Of a DNA stretch of 10,323 nt, positions 1 through 6,051 are shown one piece after another. Both the position numbers and the translations under genes were made by a program. The notes under the pieces are model-generated. The model did no database searches and was not told the DNA's origin. It was given only the letters and a program-made list of their open reading frames with translations. The stretch's first letter is position 1. Each line of letters starts with the position of its first letter. The DNA is from JAZLIC01 sp045617225 (GTDB lineage: Bacteria > Bacillota > Clostridia > Monoglobales > Monoglobaceae): contig JAZLIC010000005.1 in assembly GCA_045617225.1 (NCBI GenBank), forward strand, positions 1-10,323. Reading direction: 5' to 3'.

Positions 1-1
1 G

Positions 2-478
2 GATTACGGATTTAAGCACTTTAAAGCCATTGTTGCAGTAAAGAAGGGCGAAATGCTCTCCGAAATCAAGGTAAAGCAAGGTGCAAAAGGTGTAGACCAC
101 GTAACCTTGTCTGCGGCAGATGATGTATTTGTTGCAGTACCCAATAAGGTTGAAGCCGGGGATTTAAAGCTTGAATATGAGATGGAGGACGCAGTATATG
201 CGCCGATAGACGAAGGGCAGGAACTCGCAGAGGTTGTAGTTCGTTATAACGGAGCCGAGCTGGGCAGAGGGACATTGATTGCCGATACGGCGGTAAAACG
301 CCACCCTCTCGGATTTTTGATGAGTATAGGAGAAGCGTTGTGGGGCCTGCTTATTATCAGGTTGATATGCTATGTATTGCTTTTGGGCGTGATTGCATTT
401 TTGCTGCTCTTTATCTATAAGTTTTATAGGGAAATAAAGGCTGCGAGAAGTTACAGACGATACAGGAAAAAGAGATAA
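2..478 (+). CDS. D-alanyl-D-alanine carboxypeptidase (PBP5/DacF type), C-terminal part only
   Basis: The reading frame is already open at the left edge, so the true start and the catalytic transpeptidase-like domain (SxxK, SxN, KTG motifs) lie outside the window. The 158 visible residues begin with DYGF, which resembles the end of the catalytic domain in DacF-type enzymes. A beta-rich segment of about 90 residues follows (pattern VKVKQG, ADDVFVAVP, APIDEGQELAEVVV, GRGTLIAD) that matches the PBP5 C-terminal domain. Next comes a hydrophobic helix of about 25 residues near the end (LLIIRLICYVLLLG onward) and a very basic tail ending RYRKKR. Known family role: trimming the terminal D-Ala from peptidoglycan stem peptides outside the membrane. 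The C-terminal helix would anchor the enzyme, with the basic tail on the cytoplasmic side. An internal ATG at 53 is only a methionine within the domain. Domain assignment is by pattern recognition, not a search. Confidence 0.85.
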   Translation, partial: DYGFKHFKAIVAVKKGEMLSEIKVKQGAKGVDHVTLSAADDVFVAVPNKVEAGDLKLEYEMEDAVYAPIDEGQELAEVVVRYNGAELGRGTLIADTAVKRHPLGFLMSIGEALWGLLIIRLICYVLLLGVIAFLLLFIYKFYREIKAARSYRRYRKKR

Positions 479-485
479 GTTTTAC

Positions 486-514
486 TTGATAATATTTTTT
501 AGGTATGATATAAT
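486..514 (+). promoter_or_regulatory. Strong sigma-A promoter with extended -10
   Basis: A -35 box TTGATA (486-491) is followed by a 17-base spacer and a perfect -10 box TATAAT (509-514). The TG at 506-507, one base before the -10, makes it an extended -10 promoter. Transcription should start near 521, just ahead of the gene at 548. It probably drives the whole 548-2732 gene group, including pyrH and frr, since the later gaps are only 20-47 bases. Confidence 0.85.
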
Positions 515-534
515 CGTTATATAGAATTTGTGAC

Positions 535-540
535 AGGAGA
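535..540 (+). promoter_or_regulatory. Ribosome binding site that fixes the start at 548
   Basis: AGGAGA lies 7 bases before the ATG at 548. The in-frame GTG at 530 overlaps the expected transcription start and has no ribosome binding site before it, so 548 is the better start. Confidence 0.8.
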
Positions 541-547
541 AACAAAA

Positions 548-1054
548 ATGAGCCTTAAAATTTTTCTGCTTATTCTTGGACTTTCAATAGTGCCTGTTTC
601 GGAAATCCGCGGTGCGGTTATTTACGGATTGTCCCTTTTGGACCAGAGCTTCATAAATATTTTATTGGTATACGGATTATCGGTAATCGGGAATATGTTG
701 CCCGTGCCGTTTATAATGCTTTTATTCAGGCCGATTATTCATTGGCTTAAAAAGACCAAGCTTTTCGGCAAGATGGCACATTGGCTTGAAAGACGGACAA
801 GCCGAAAAGCGGAGGAAATGATGGAAAAAGGCTCCAAAATCGGCGCATTTGCCCTTTATTTGTTTGTTGCGATACCGCTCCCTACCACAGGGGCGTGGAC
901 AGGTGCAATGATTGCATCGCTTTTGGATATTCGCTTTAAGTATGCGTTGCCTGCAATTTTGCTTGGGGTTATGACCGCAGGTATTATTATGGTATTGCTT
1001 ATGACCGGAGTTTTAAACCTCGGTGCACTTGGACAGTGGCTTCTTGCCAACTAA
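548..1054 (+). CDS. Small multidrug-export-type membrane protein (COG2426 / Sm_multidrug_ex family)
   Basis: This 168-residue, very hydrophobic protein has about four membrane-embedded segments (roughly residues 3-15, 36-60, 98-125, 133-158) and a basic, charged loop at 66-97. Two conserved features recall the COG2426 family: PVSEIRG at 16-22 and the Pro/Gly-rich stretch IPLPTTGAWTGA at 109-120, which looks like a re-entrant loop as in DedA-like proteins. The family was named as putative small multidrug export proteins, but to my knowledge the transport function is poorly established, so the substrate should be treated as unknown. It is the first gene after the promoter at 486-514 and lies in the same direction as pyrH and frr. 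The start is chosen at ATG 548 for its AGGAGA; the length is normal for the family. Confidence 0.8.
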   Translation: MSLKIFLLILGLSIVPVSEIRGAVIYGLSLLDQSFINILLVYGLSVIGNMLPVPFIMLLFRPIIHWLKKTKLFGKMAHWLERRTSRKAEEMMEKGSKIGAFALYLFVAIPLPTTGAWTGAMIASLLDIRFKYALPAILLGVMTAGIIMVLLMTGVLNLGALGQWLLAN

Positions 1055-1071
1055 ATTTTATTACTGCTTAT

Positions 1072-1086
1072 GCCGCCAAAAGCGGC
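1072..1086 (+). repeat. Small GC-rich inverted repeat in the intergenic gap
   Basis: GCCGC (1072-1076) and GCGGC (1082-1086) are a perfect 5-bp inverted repeat around CAAAA. It lies just ahead of the ribosome binding site of the next gene. There is no T-tract, so it is not a terminator; it could be a minor mRNA hairpin, or chance. Confidence 0.35.
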
Positions 1087-1091
1087 GGAAT

Positions 1092-1095
1092 GGAG
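1092..1095 (+). promoter_or_regulatory. Ribosome binding site that fixes the start at 1102
   Basis: GGAG is 6 bases before the ATG at 1102. The longer in-frame starts at 1036 (inside the previous gene) and 1090 lack a properly placed site. Confidence 0.7.
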
Positions 1096-1101
1096 ATTAT
1101 T

Positions 1102-1437
1102 ATGAGAAAACAAAAAAAGCCGATAACTGCCGGTAAGCAGAAGGCGATGTTGTTTATAGGTGTGTTTTTGGTAACTGTTGCACTATTTATGGGTTCATTT
1201 GCGTTTAGTATGCAGATGATATTAAACCCTGTTGACGATAAAAGTTCAGAGGAAAAGAGCCTTGCGGAGGAAAACCAAAGATTAAAACAGGAGCTTAACC
1301 TTCTTCAAGACCAATACGATGTTTTGGAGGCAAAGCAGAGCAAAAAGCCTACGCCTACAAAAGCTCCGGAGGTAAAGAAAAGCACTTTTGAAAGTTATGA
1401 TGACGACTATGACGATGACTATGAGGATGAAGATTAA
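1102..1437 (+). CDS. Unrecognised one-pass membrane protein with coiled coil and Asp-rich tail
   Basis: I do not recognise this 111-residue protein. Its layout is clear: a basic N-terminus (residues 1-14), one membrane helix (about 15-38), a charged heptad-like stretch likely to form a coiled coil (about 49-79, with LAEENQRLKQELNLLQDQYDVLEAKQ), a Lys/Pro/Thr linker (80-93), and a strongly acidic tail at 98-111 built from YDDD-like units. By the positive-inside rule the basic end stays in the cytoplasm and the coiled coil plus acidic tail face outward. The layout resembles FtsL/DivIC-like division proteins and other small bitopic proteins, but no specific motif supports that identity. It sits 47 bases after the COG2426-type gene and 27 bases before pyrH, so it is probably co-transcribed with both. 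The reading frame is credible because of its good ribosome binding site, operon fit and structured composition. Confidence 0.75.
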   Translation: MRKQKKPITAGKQKAMLFIGVFLVTVALFMGSFAFSMQMILNPVDDKSSEEKSLAEENQRLKQELNLLQDQYDVLEAKQSKKPTPTKAPEVKKSTFESYDDDYDDDYEDED

Positions 1438-1464
1438 AATACTACCAAAAGGAGATAGATTGTT

Positions 1465-2169
1465 ATGAAACCCAAGTACAAACGAGTAATGCTTAAAATC
1501 AGCGGTGAAGCACTTGCAGGCGAGAAGGGTTTTGGCCTTGACCAACCGACTATTGATGCCATTGTAGCACAGGTTAAAGAGTGCTATGATATGGGCGTTG
1601 AGATTGCGATTGTTGTAGGCGGCGGCAACTTCTGGCGAGGTCGCACCGGCGAGAATATGGACAGGTCAAGAGCCGACCATATGGGTATGCTTGCAACGGT
1701 TATTAACTCTCTTGCACTTCTTGATGCGCTTGAAAATATAGGCGTTGAGGGCCGTGTGCAGACCGCTATTGAGATGCGCCAGATTGCAGAGCCGTATATC
1801 CGCTTAAAGGCGGCAAGCCATATGAAAAAGGGCAAGGTAGTAATATTCGGTTGCGGAACAGGTAACCCATTCTTCTCTACCGATACGGCGGCGGCACTTC
1901 GTGCGGCGGAAATTGATGCAGAGGTTATCCTCCTTGCAAAGAAGGTAGACGGTGTATATGATGATGACCCACATGTAAACAAGAATGCCAAGAAGTTTGA
2001 TAAGCTCAGCTATATTGATGTTTTAAACAGAGGTCTTGGCGTAATGGATACAACCGCCACATCTCTTTGTATGGATAACAAAATTCCGATTATTGTGTTC
2101 GGTCTTGATAATCCGGAGAATATAAAGAAGGCAGTAATGGGCGAGAATATAGGTACAATAGTCAGTTAA
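1465..2169 (+). CDS. pyrH: UMP kinase
   Basis: PyrH phosphorylates UMP to UDP with ATP in the cytoplasm, feeding UTP and CTP synthesis; it belongs to the amino acid kinase fold and works as a hexamer. The 234 residues match the usual bacterial length. Visible motifs are LKISGEALAG at 10-19 (ATP phosphate binding), the glycine-rich VVGGGNFWRGR at 50-60, the ADHMGMLATVINSLAL helix at 70-85, FGCGTGNPFFSTDTAAALRA at 128-147 (UMP and ATP site) and LLAKKVDGVYDDDP at 156-169. All key segments are intact. A GGAG at 1451-1454 lies 10 bases before the ATG. frr follows 20 bases after the stop, the standard pyrH-frr pairing in Firmicutes. In many bacteria the enzyme is inhibited by UTP and activated by GTP; nothing in the DNA shows specific gene-level control. 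Confidence 0.98.
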   Translation: MKPKYKRVMLKISGEALAGEKGFGLDQPTIDAIVAQVKECYDMGVEIAIVVGGGNFWRGRTGENMDRSRADHMGMLATVINSLALLDALENIGVEGRVQTAIEMRQIAEPYIRLKAASHMKKGKVVIFGCGTGNPFFSTDTAAALRAAEIDAEVILLAKKVDGVYDDDPHVNKNAKKFDKLSYIDVLNRGLGVMDTTATSLCMDNKIPIIVFGLDNPENIKKAVMGENIGTIVS

Positions 2170-2189
2170 TTGATAAGGAGGAATAAATT

Positions 2190-2732
2190 ATGAAGAATGC
2201 AGAAGAAAAGATGAAGAAAACCATATCTCACTTAGAGGCAGACCTTGCGTCAATCCGTGCAGGACGTGCAAACCCTGCAATTCTCGATAAGGTTACCGTT
2301 GACTATTACGGTGCGGCAACACCTGTTGCACAGGTAGGTACTGTTTCAATCCCTGAGGCGCGCACTATTATTATCCAGCCGTGGGATGCGTCTATTTTAA
2401 ATCAAATCGAAAAGGCAATACAGGCTTCGGATATAGGCATAAATCCAAACAACGACGGCAAGGTTATCAGACTTAACTTTCCGCCGCTTACCGAGGAACG
2501 CAGAAAGGAGCTTGTAAAGGATATTCATAAGCGCGGAGAGGACGCAAAGGTTGCTGTCCGTGCTATCCGTCGTGATACCATAGAACTTTACAAGAAGCAG
2601 AAGAAGGATAATGAAATTACCGAGGACGACCTTAAAGATATTGAGGAAGAAATCCAAAAGACAACAGATAAGTTTGTAAAGAATATAGATAATATTATTG
2701 CAGATAAAGAGAAGGAAATCCTTTCGGTATAG
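2190..2732 (+). CDS. frr: Ribosome recycling factor
   Basis: RRF works with EF-G to split the post-termination ribosome so that its subunits can be reused. The 180 residues include the family hallmarks: EEKMKKTISHLEADLASIRAGRANPAIL at 5-32 in two parts of helix 1, the beta domain with VDYYGAATPVAQVGTVSIPEAR at 37-58, IIQPWD at 61-66, and the basic helix with VRAIRRD at 123-129. The start is secure: AGGAGG sits at 2177-2182 and an in-frame TAA lies at 2184-2186 directly upstream. The protein therefore has a slightly shorter N-terminus than the usual roughly 185 residues. It follows pyrH by 20 bases and is followed by a strong intrinsic terminator, which probably ends most transcripts of this gene group. 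Confidence 0.98.
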   Translation: MKNAEEKMKKTISHLEADLASIRAGRANPAILDKVTVDYYGAATPVAQVGTVSIPEARTIIIQPWDASILNQIEKAIQASDIGINPNNDGKVIRLNFPPLTEERRKELVKDIHKRGEDAKVAVRAIRRDTIELYKKQKKDNEITEDDLKDIEEEIQKTTDKFVKNIDNIIADKEKEILSV

Positions 2733-2741
2733 AAAGATTGT

Positions 2742-2767
2742 CGCCGCAGGACACCTGCGGCGTTTTT
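2742..2767 (+). terminator. Intrinsic terminator after frr, before uppS
   Basis: A perfect 9-bp GC-rich stem CGCCGCAGG (2742-2750) / CCTGCGGCG (2754-2762) with a 3-base loop ACA is followed directly by TTTTT (2763-2767). This is a textbook Rho-independent terminator. It ends only 19 bases before the uppS start, inside what is often one continuous operon. Confidence 0.92.
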
Positions 2768-2775
2768 CGTGATTT

Positions 2776-2780
2776 GGGGG
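2776..2780 (+). promoter_or_regulatory. Ribosome binding site of uppS
   Basis: GGGGG lies 6 bases before the ATG at 2787. It favours 2787 over the in-frame GTG at 2769, which touches the terminator T-tract, and over the ATG at 2781. The site is G-rich rather than the AGGAGG seen in the neighbours, so initiation may be weaker. Confidence 0.6.
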
Positions 2781-2786
2781 ATGGGT

Positions 2787-3533
2787 ATGTTTTTTTCAAG
2801 AAGGAGCAAGGCGCTTTCAAAAATTGATTTATCCCGTGTGCCGAGGCACATAGGCGTTATTATGGACGGTAACGGACGATGGGCAAAAAAGCGTGGGCTT
2901 CCACGTTCTGCCGGTCACAAAAAGGGTGCGGATATACTTGAAAATATCGCAGATTATTGCGCAGGCATCGGTGTAGAGGCCTTGACGGTGTACGCATTCT
3001 CTACCGAGAATTGGTCACGCCCAAAAGATGAGATTGACGCTCTTATGGAACTTTTATATAATTATCTTATGCAGGTTGAAGAAAAGTTTAAAGGGCGGAA
3101 TATGCGGCTTAAAATAAGCGGTGATAAAACCGCACTCACTCCGAAAATTCAAGAAGCCATTGCTCATGCGGAAGATGTTACCAAAGACGCTGCCGGTATG
3201 GTCTTAAACATTGCCTTAAATTACGGCGGAAGAGATGAAATCGTAAAAGCCGCCAAAAATATAGCAAGAGCGGTTGCAGACGGAGAGATAAAGGCGGAGG
3301 ATATTGACGAGGACTTATTTACACAGAACTTATATACCGCCTCTTTGCCGGAGGTTGACTTGATTATCCGTCCCAGCGGCGAATATCGCTTGTCTAATTT
3401 TATGTTGTGGCAGGCGGCTTATGCGGAGTTCTGGTACAGTAATATTTGCTGGCCTGATTTTAGAGCGTCGGATATGGAGAGGGCTATTTTAGACTATCAA
3501 AATCGTGACAGGCGTTTCGGAGGTGTAAAGTAA
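2787..3533 (+). CDS. uppS: Undecaprenyl diphosphate synthase (cis-prenyltransferase)
   Basis: UppS condenses farnesyl-PP with eight isopentenyl-PP units in cis to make undecaprenyl-PP, the lipid carrier for peptidoglycan and other wall polymers. The 248 residues (from ATG 2787) are of normal length. HIGVIMDGNGRWAKKRGLPR at 21-40 contains the catalytic Asp27 (equivalent to Asp26 of the E. coli enzyme) and the diphosphate-binding loop; AGHKKG at 42-47, VYAFSTENWSRP at 68-79 and DLIIRPSGEYRLSNF at 191-205 carry the conserved Arg195, Arg201 and Ser203; YAEFWYSNICWPDF at 212-225 contains Glu214. All catalytic residues are present. Its stop codon overlaps the cdsA start by one base, so the two are translationally coupled. 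No convincing promoter is visible between the terminator at 2742-2767 and this start, so transcription may depend on terminator read-through or on a promoter inside frr. Confidence 0.97.
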   Translation: MFFSRRSKALSKIDLSRVPRHIGVIMDGNGRWAKKRGLPRSAGHKKGADILENIADYCAGIGVEALTVYAFSTENWSRPKDEIDALMELLYNYLMQVEEKFKGRNMRLKISGDKTALTPKIQEAIAHAEDVTKDAAGMVLNIALNYGGRDEIVKAAKNIARAVADGEIKAEDIDEDLFTQNLYTASLPEVDLIIRPSGEYRLSNFMLWQAAYAEFWYSNICWPDFRASDMERAILDYQNRDRRFGGVK

Positions 3534-4351
3534 TGAATACCGATATGAAAAAGCGATTGCTTACAGCGGCTATATGCGTACCGTTTTTAATTATTATCCT
3601 GTTTTCACCTAAATATATTGTCACACCGGTGGTAATGCTCTGCTGTCTGATTGGTATGTACGAGTTTTTCGGCGCAACAGGCTTAAAGAGCAAAAAGCCG
3701 TTATGTATACTCGGCTATTTGGCTGCCGCATTTATACCTTTTGCAAATTTGGTACCGCCGTCGATTATCCTGATTATATTCTATCTTTATGTGTGTGCGT
3801 TATTCGTAGTAATGCTTAGTAATCATAAAGAGATAATTGTTACGGATTTGGCACTTTTGGCGTTTGGGCTTATATATATACCTGTGCTTTTATCGCACAT
3901 CATCTTCATCAGAGGTTTAGAGTACGGAAATATTTATATCTGGCTTATCTTTGTAGGTGCTTTTATGGCGGACACCTTTGCATATTTTACAGGTGTATTT
4001 TTGGGTAAGCACAAGCTCTGCCCGAAAATAAGTCCCAAAAAGACAATAGAAGGTGCGATAGGCGGCATATTGGGATGCGGACTGTCTATGATAGTTTTTG
4101 CAATTATCATAAATCGCCTCGGTGTCGGCATAGAGCTTCACTACGGAAAAATCTTTGTTTTAGGTCTTGTTTGTGCGGTGGCGTCAATAATCGGCGACCT
4201 TGTTGCGTCGGTTATAAAGAGGCAGATGGAGATAAAGGATTTTGGAAATCTGCTCCCGGGACACGGAGGAATTTTGGACCGCCTTGACAGTATAATCCTG
4301 GTCGCACCTGCAGTATTTTTGTTTATTATGAATGTTGGAATATTATTATAA
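3533..4351 (+). CDS. cdsA: Phosphatidate cytidylyltransferase (CDP-diacylglycerol synthase)
   Basis: CdsA makes CDP-diacylglycerol from phosphatidic acid and CTP in the inner membrane, the entry point to phospholipid synthesis. The protein has 272 residues and about eight hydrophobic segments. The family signature is complete near the C-terminus at 226-252: SVIKRQMEIKDFG followed by NLLPGHGGILDRLD, containing the K-D and H-G-G-x-x-D-R-x-D residues that bind metal and substrate. ATG 3533 shares its A with the uppS stop (TAATG), and GGAGG at 3519-3523 lies 9 bases upstream. A second in-frame ATG at 3545 is less well placed. In many Firmicutes dxr and rseP come next; here fhs follows after 21 bases. 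Confidence 0.97.
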   Translation: MNTDMKKRLLTAAICVPFLIIILFSPKYIVTPVVMLCCLIGMYEFFGATGLKSKKPLCILGYLAAAFIPFANLVPPSIILIIFYLYVCALFVVMLSNHKEIIVTDLALLAFGLIYIPVLLSHIIFIRGLEYGNIYIWLIFVGAFMADTFAYFTGVFLGKHKLCPKISPKKTIEGAIGGILGCGLSMIVFAIIINRLGVGIELHYGKIFVLGLVCAVASIIGDLVASVIKRQMEIKDFGNLLPGHGGILDRLDSIILVAPAVFLFIMNVGILL

Positions 4352-4359
4352 ATCATTAT

Positions 4360-4365
4360 GGAGGG
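4360..4365 (+). promoter_or_regulatory. Ribosome binding site that fixes the fhs start at 4373
   Basis: GGAGGG lies 7 bases before ATG 4373. The in-frame ATG at 4358 overlaps this site and has no ribosome binding site of its own; starting at 4373 also gives 556 residues, the usual length of the enzyme. Confidence 0.85.
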
Positions 4366-4372
4366 AAAGAAA

Positions 4373-6043
4373 ATGCTTACTGATATTGAGATTGCACAAA
4401 GTGCAAAAATGTTACCTATTACGGAGATTGCGAGGGGCATAAACATTGATGCCGACGATTTGGAGCTTTACGGTAAATACAAAGCAAAGCTCAGCGAGGA
4501 CTTAATCCAAAAGTTAAGCGACAAAAAGGACGGAAAGCTCATCTTGGTTACTGCCATAAATCCAACCCCTGCCGGCGAGGGAAAGACAACCACGACCGTC
4601 GGTTTGGGACAGGCTATGCAGAAGATAGGTGTGTCGTCTATTATCGCTCTGCGTGAGCCTTCACTCGGGCCCGTTATGGGCGTAAAGGGCGGTGCGGCAG
4701 GCGGTGGCTATGCGCAGGTAGTACCTATGGAGGATATCAACCTTCACTTTACAGGCGATATGCACGCAATTACGGCGGCGAATAACCTTTTATCTGCCGC
4801 TATTGATAACCATATACATCAGGGAAACGCTTTAAATATTGATATAAGAAATGTTGTCTGGAAGCGTTGCCTTGATATGAACGACCGCGCCCTGCGTGAG
4901 GTTGTTGTCGGTATGGGCGGTAAGGCAAACGGTTTCCCGCGGCAGGACGGATTTATGATAACCGTTGCAAGTGAGATTATGGCTATCTTATGTTTGGCAG
5001 AGGATATTGATGACTTAAAGCGTCGTTTGGGTGATATAGTGGTAGCGTATAATTTGAGCGGCGAGCCTGTCTTTGCCCGTGACCTTTGCGTAGAAGGTGC
5101 GATGACGCTTCTGCTCCGTGACGCTATTATGCCGAACCTGGTGCAGACTCTGGAAAACACTCCTTGCCTTATGCACGGCGGACCGTTTGCAAATATTGCA
5201 CACGGCTGTAACTCCGTGCGTGCAACAAAGCTTGGATTAAAGCTTGCCGATTATTGCATTACGGAGGCAGGATTTGGCTCTGACCTCGGTGCAGAGAAGT
5301 TCTTTGATATAAAGTGCCGTTATGCGGGACTTAAACCGTCTTGTGTTGTTTTGGTTGCAACAGTTCGCGCCCTTAAATATAACGGCGGTGTAAAGAAGGC
5401 GGACTTGGGCGCAGAGAATTTAGAGGCTTTAAAGAAGGGTATCGTGAACTTAGGCAAGCATATAGAGAATATGCAGAAGTACGGCGTGCCTGTTGTTGTT
5501 GCGGTTAATCGCTTCTTTGACGATACAGACGCAGAACTTAAATATATCGTTGATTACTGCAAAGAAATGGGCGTTACCGTTTCTATGGCAGAGGTGTTTG
5601 CAAAGGGCGGCGAAGGTGGAATTGAACTTGCAAAGCAGGTAATAGAAACCATCGAAAGCACAAAGTCAAACTTTAAGCCGATTTATGACGAGAAACTTCC
5701 AATCAAAGAGAAGATAGAGAAAATTGCAAAGGAAATCTACGGTGCCGACGGCGTTACATATACTGACAAGGCAGAAAAAGAGATTGCAAAGCTCACAGAA
5801 CTTGGCTTTGACAAAATCCCTGTTTGTATGGCAAAGACACAATATTCACTCTCCGATGACCCTAAAAAGTTAGGTCGTCCGACAGGTTTTACAATGACGG
5901 TCAGGGAGGCAAGAGTTTCCGCAGGCGCAGGCTTTGTGGTTGTGCTTACAGGTACGGTTATGACTATGCCCGGACTTCCTAAGGTACCTGCGGCAAATAA
6001 TATGGATATTGACAAAGACGGAAAAATCGTTGGATTGTTTTAG
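4373..6043 (+). CDS. fhs: Formate-tetrahydrofolate ligase (10-formyl-THF synthetase)
   Basis: Fhs joins formate to tetrahydrofolate with ATP to give 10-formyl-THF, the entry of formate into one-carbon metabolism (purines, formyl-Met-tRNA, and the methyl branch of the Wood-Ljungdahl pathway in acetogens). The 556 residues equal the usual family length. The P-loop-like nucleotide site TPAGEGKTTT is at 65-74, the first family signature GVKGGAAGGGYAQ at 103-115, and the second, VATVRALKYNGG, at 328-339. EPSLGPVMG at 95-103 and NLHFTGDMHA at 123-132 are also typical. Presence of fhs alone does not show acetogenesis, since many clostridia use it for biosynthesis. It lies 21 bases after cdsA and its stop codon overlaps the mnmG ribosome binding site, so it is part of one transcription unit with both. 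Confidence 0.98.
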   Translation: MLTDIEIAQSAKMLPITEIARGINIDADDLELYGKYKAKLSEDLIQKLSDKKDGKLILVTAINPTPAGEGKTTTTVGLGQAMQKIGVSSIIALREPSLGPVMGVKGGAAGGGYAQVVPMEDINLHFTGDMHAITAANNLLSAAIDNHIHQGNALNIDIRNVVWKRCLDMNDRALREVVVGMGGKANGFPRQDGFMITVASEIMAILCLAEDIDDLKRRLGDIVVAYNLSGEPVFARDLCVEGAMTLLLRDAIMPNLVQTLENTPCLMHGGPFANIAHGCNSVRATKLGLKLADYCITEAGFGSDLGAEKFFDIKCRYAGLKPSCVVLVATVRALKYNGGVKKADLGAENLEALKKGIVNLGKHIENMQKYGVPVVVAVNRFFDDTDAELKYIVDYCKEMGVTVSMAEVFAKGGEGGIELAKQVIETIESTKSNFKPIYDEKLPIKEKIEKIAKEIYGADGVTYTDKAEKEIAKLTELGFDKIPVCMAKTQYSLSDDPKKLGRPTGFTMTVREARVSAGAGFVVVLTGTVMTMPGLPKVPAANNMDIDKDGKIVGLF

Positions 6044-6047
6044 GAGA
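6042..6047 (+). promoter_or_regulatory. mnmG ribosome binding site overlapping the fhs stop codon
   Basis: AGGAGA begins inside the TAG stop of fhs (6041-6043) and lies 4 bases before ATG 6052. Ribosomes ending on fhs would be positioned to restart on mnmG, suggesting translational coupling. Confidence 0.75.
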
Positions 6048-6051
6048 AAAT

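Noticed and set aside
530..547. GTG start at 530 for the COG2426-type gene
   Set aside because: It lies next to the predicted transcription start, has no ribosome binding site, and the ATG at 548 has AGGAGA at ideal distance.
1036..1101. Longer start of the 1102 gene at ATG 1036
   Set aside because: It would overlap the end of the preceding gene and adds residues with no supporting ribosome binding site; GGAG at 1092-1095 points to 1102.
1584..1991. Long open frame on the - strand opposite pyrH (and similar ones opposite frr, fhs and mnmG)
   Set aside because: Shadow of strongly conserved genes on the + strand, with no recognisable domain and no plausible start signals.
2769..2786. GTG 2769 as the uppS start
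   Set aside because: It abuts the terminator T-tract and leaves no room for a ribosome binding site; homologous UppS proteins typically begin with an MFF-like end as given by ATG 2787.
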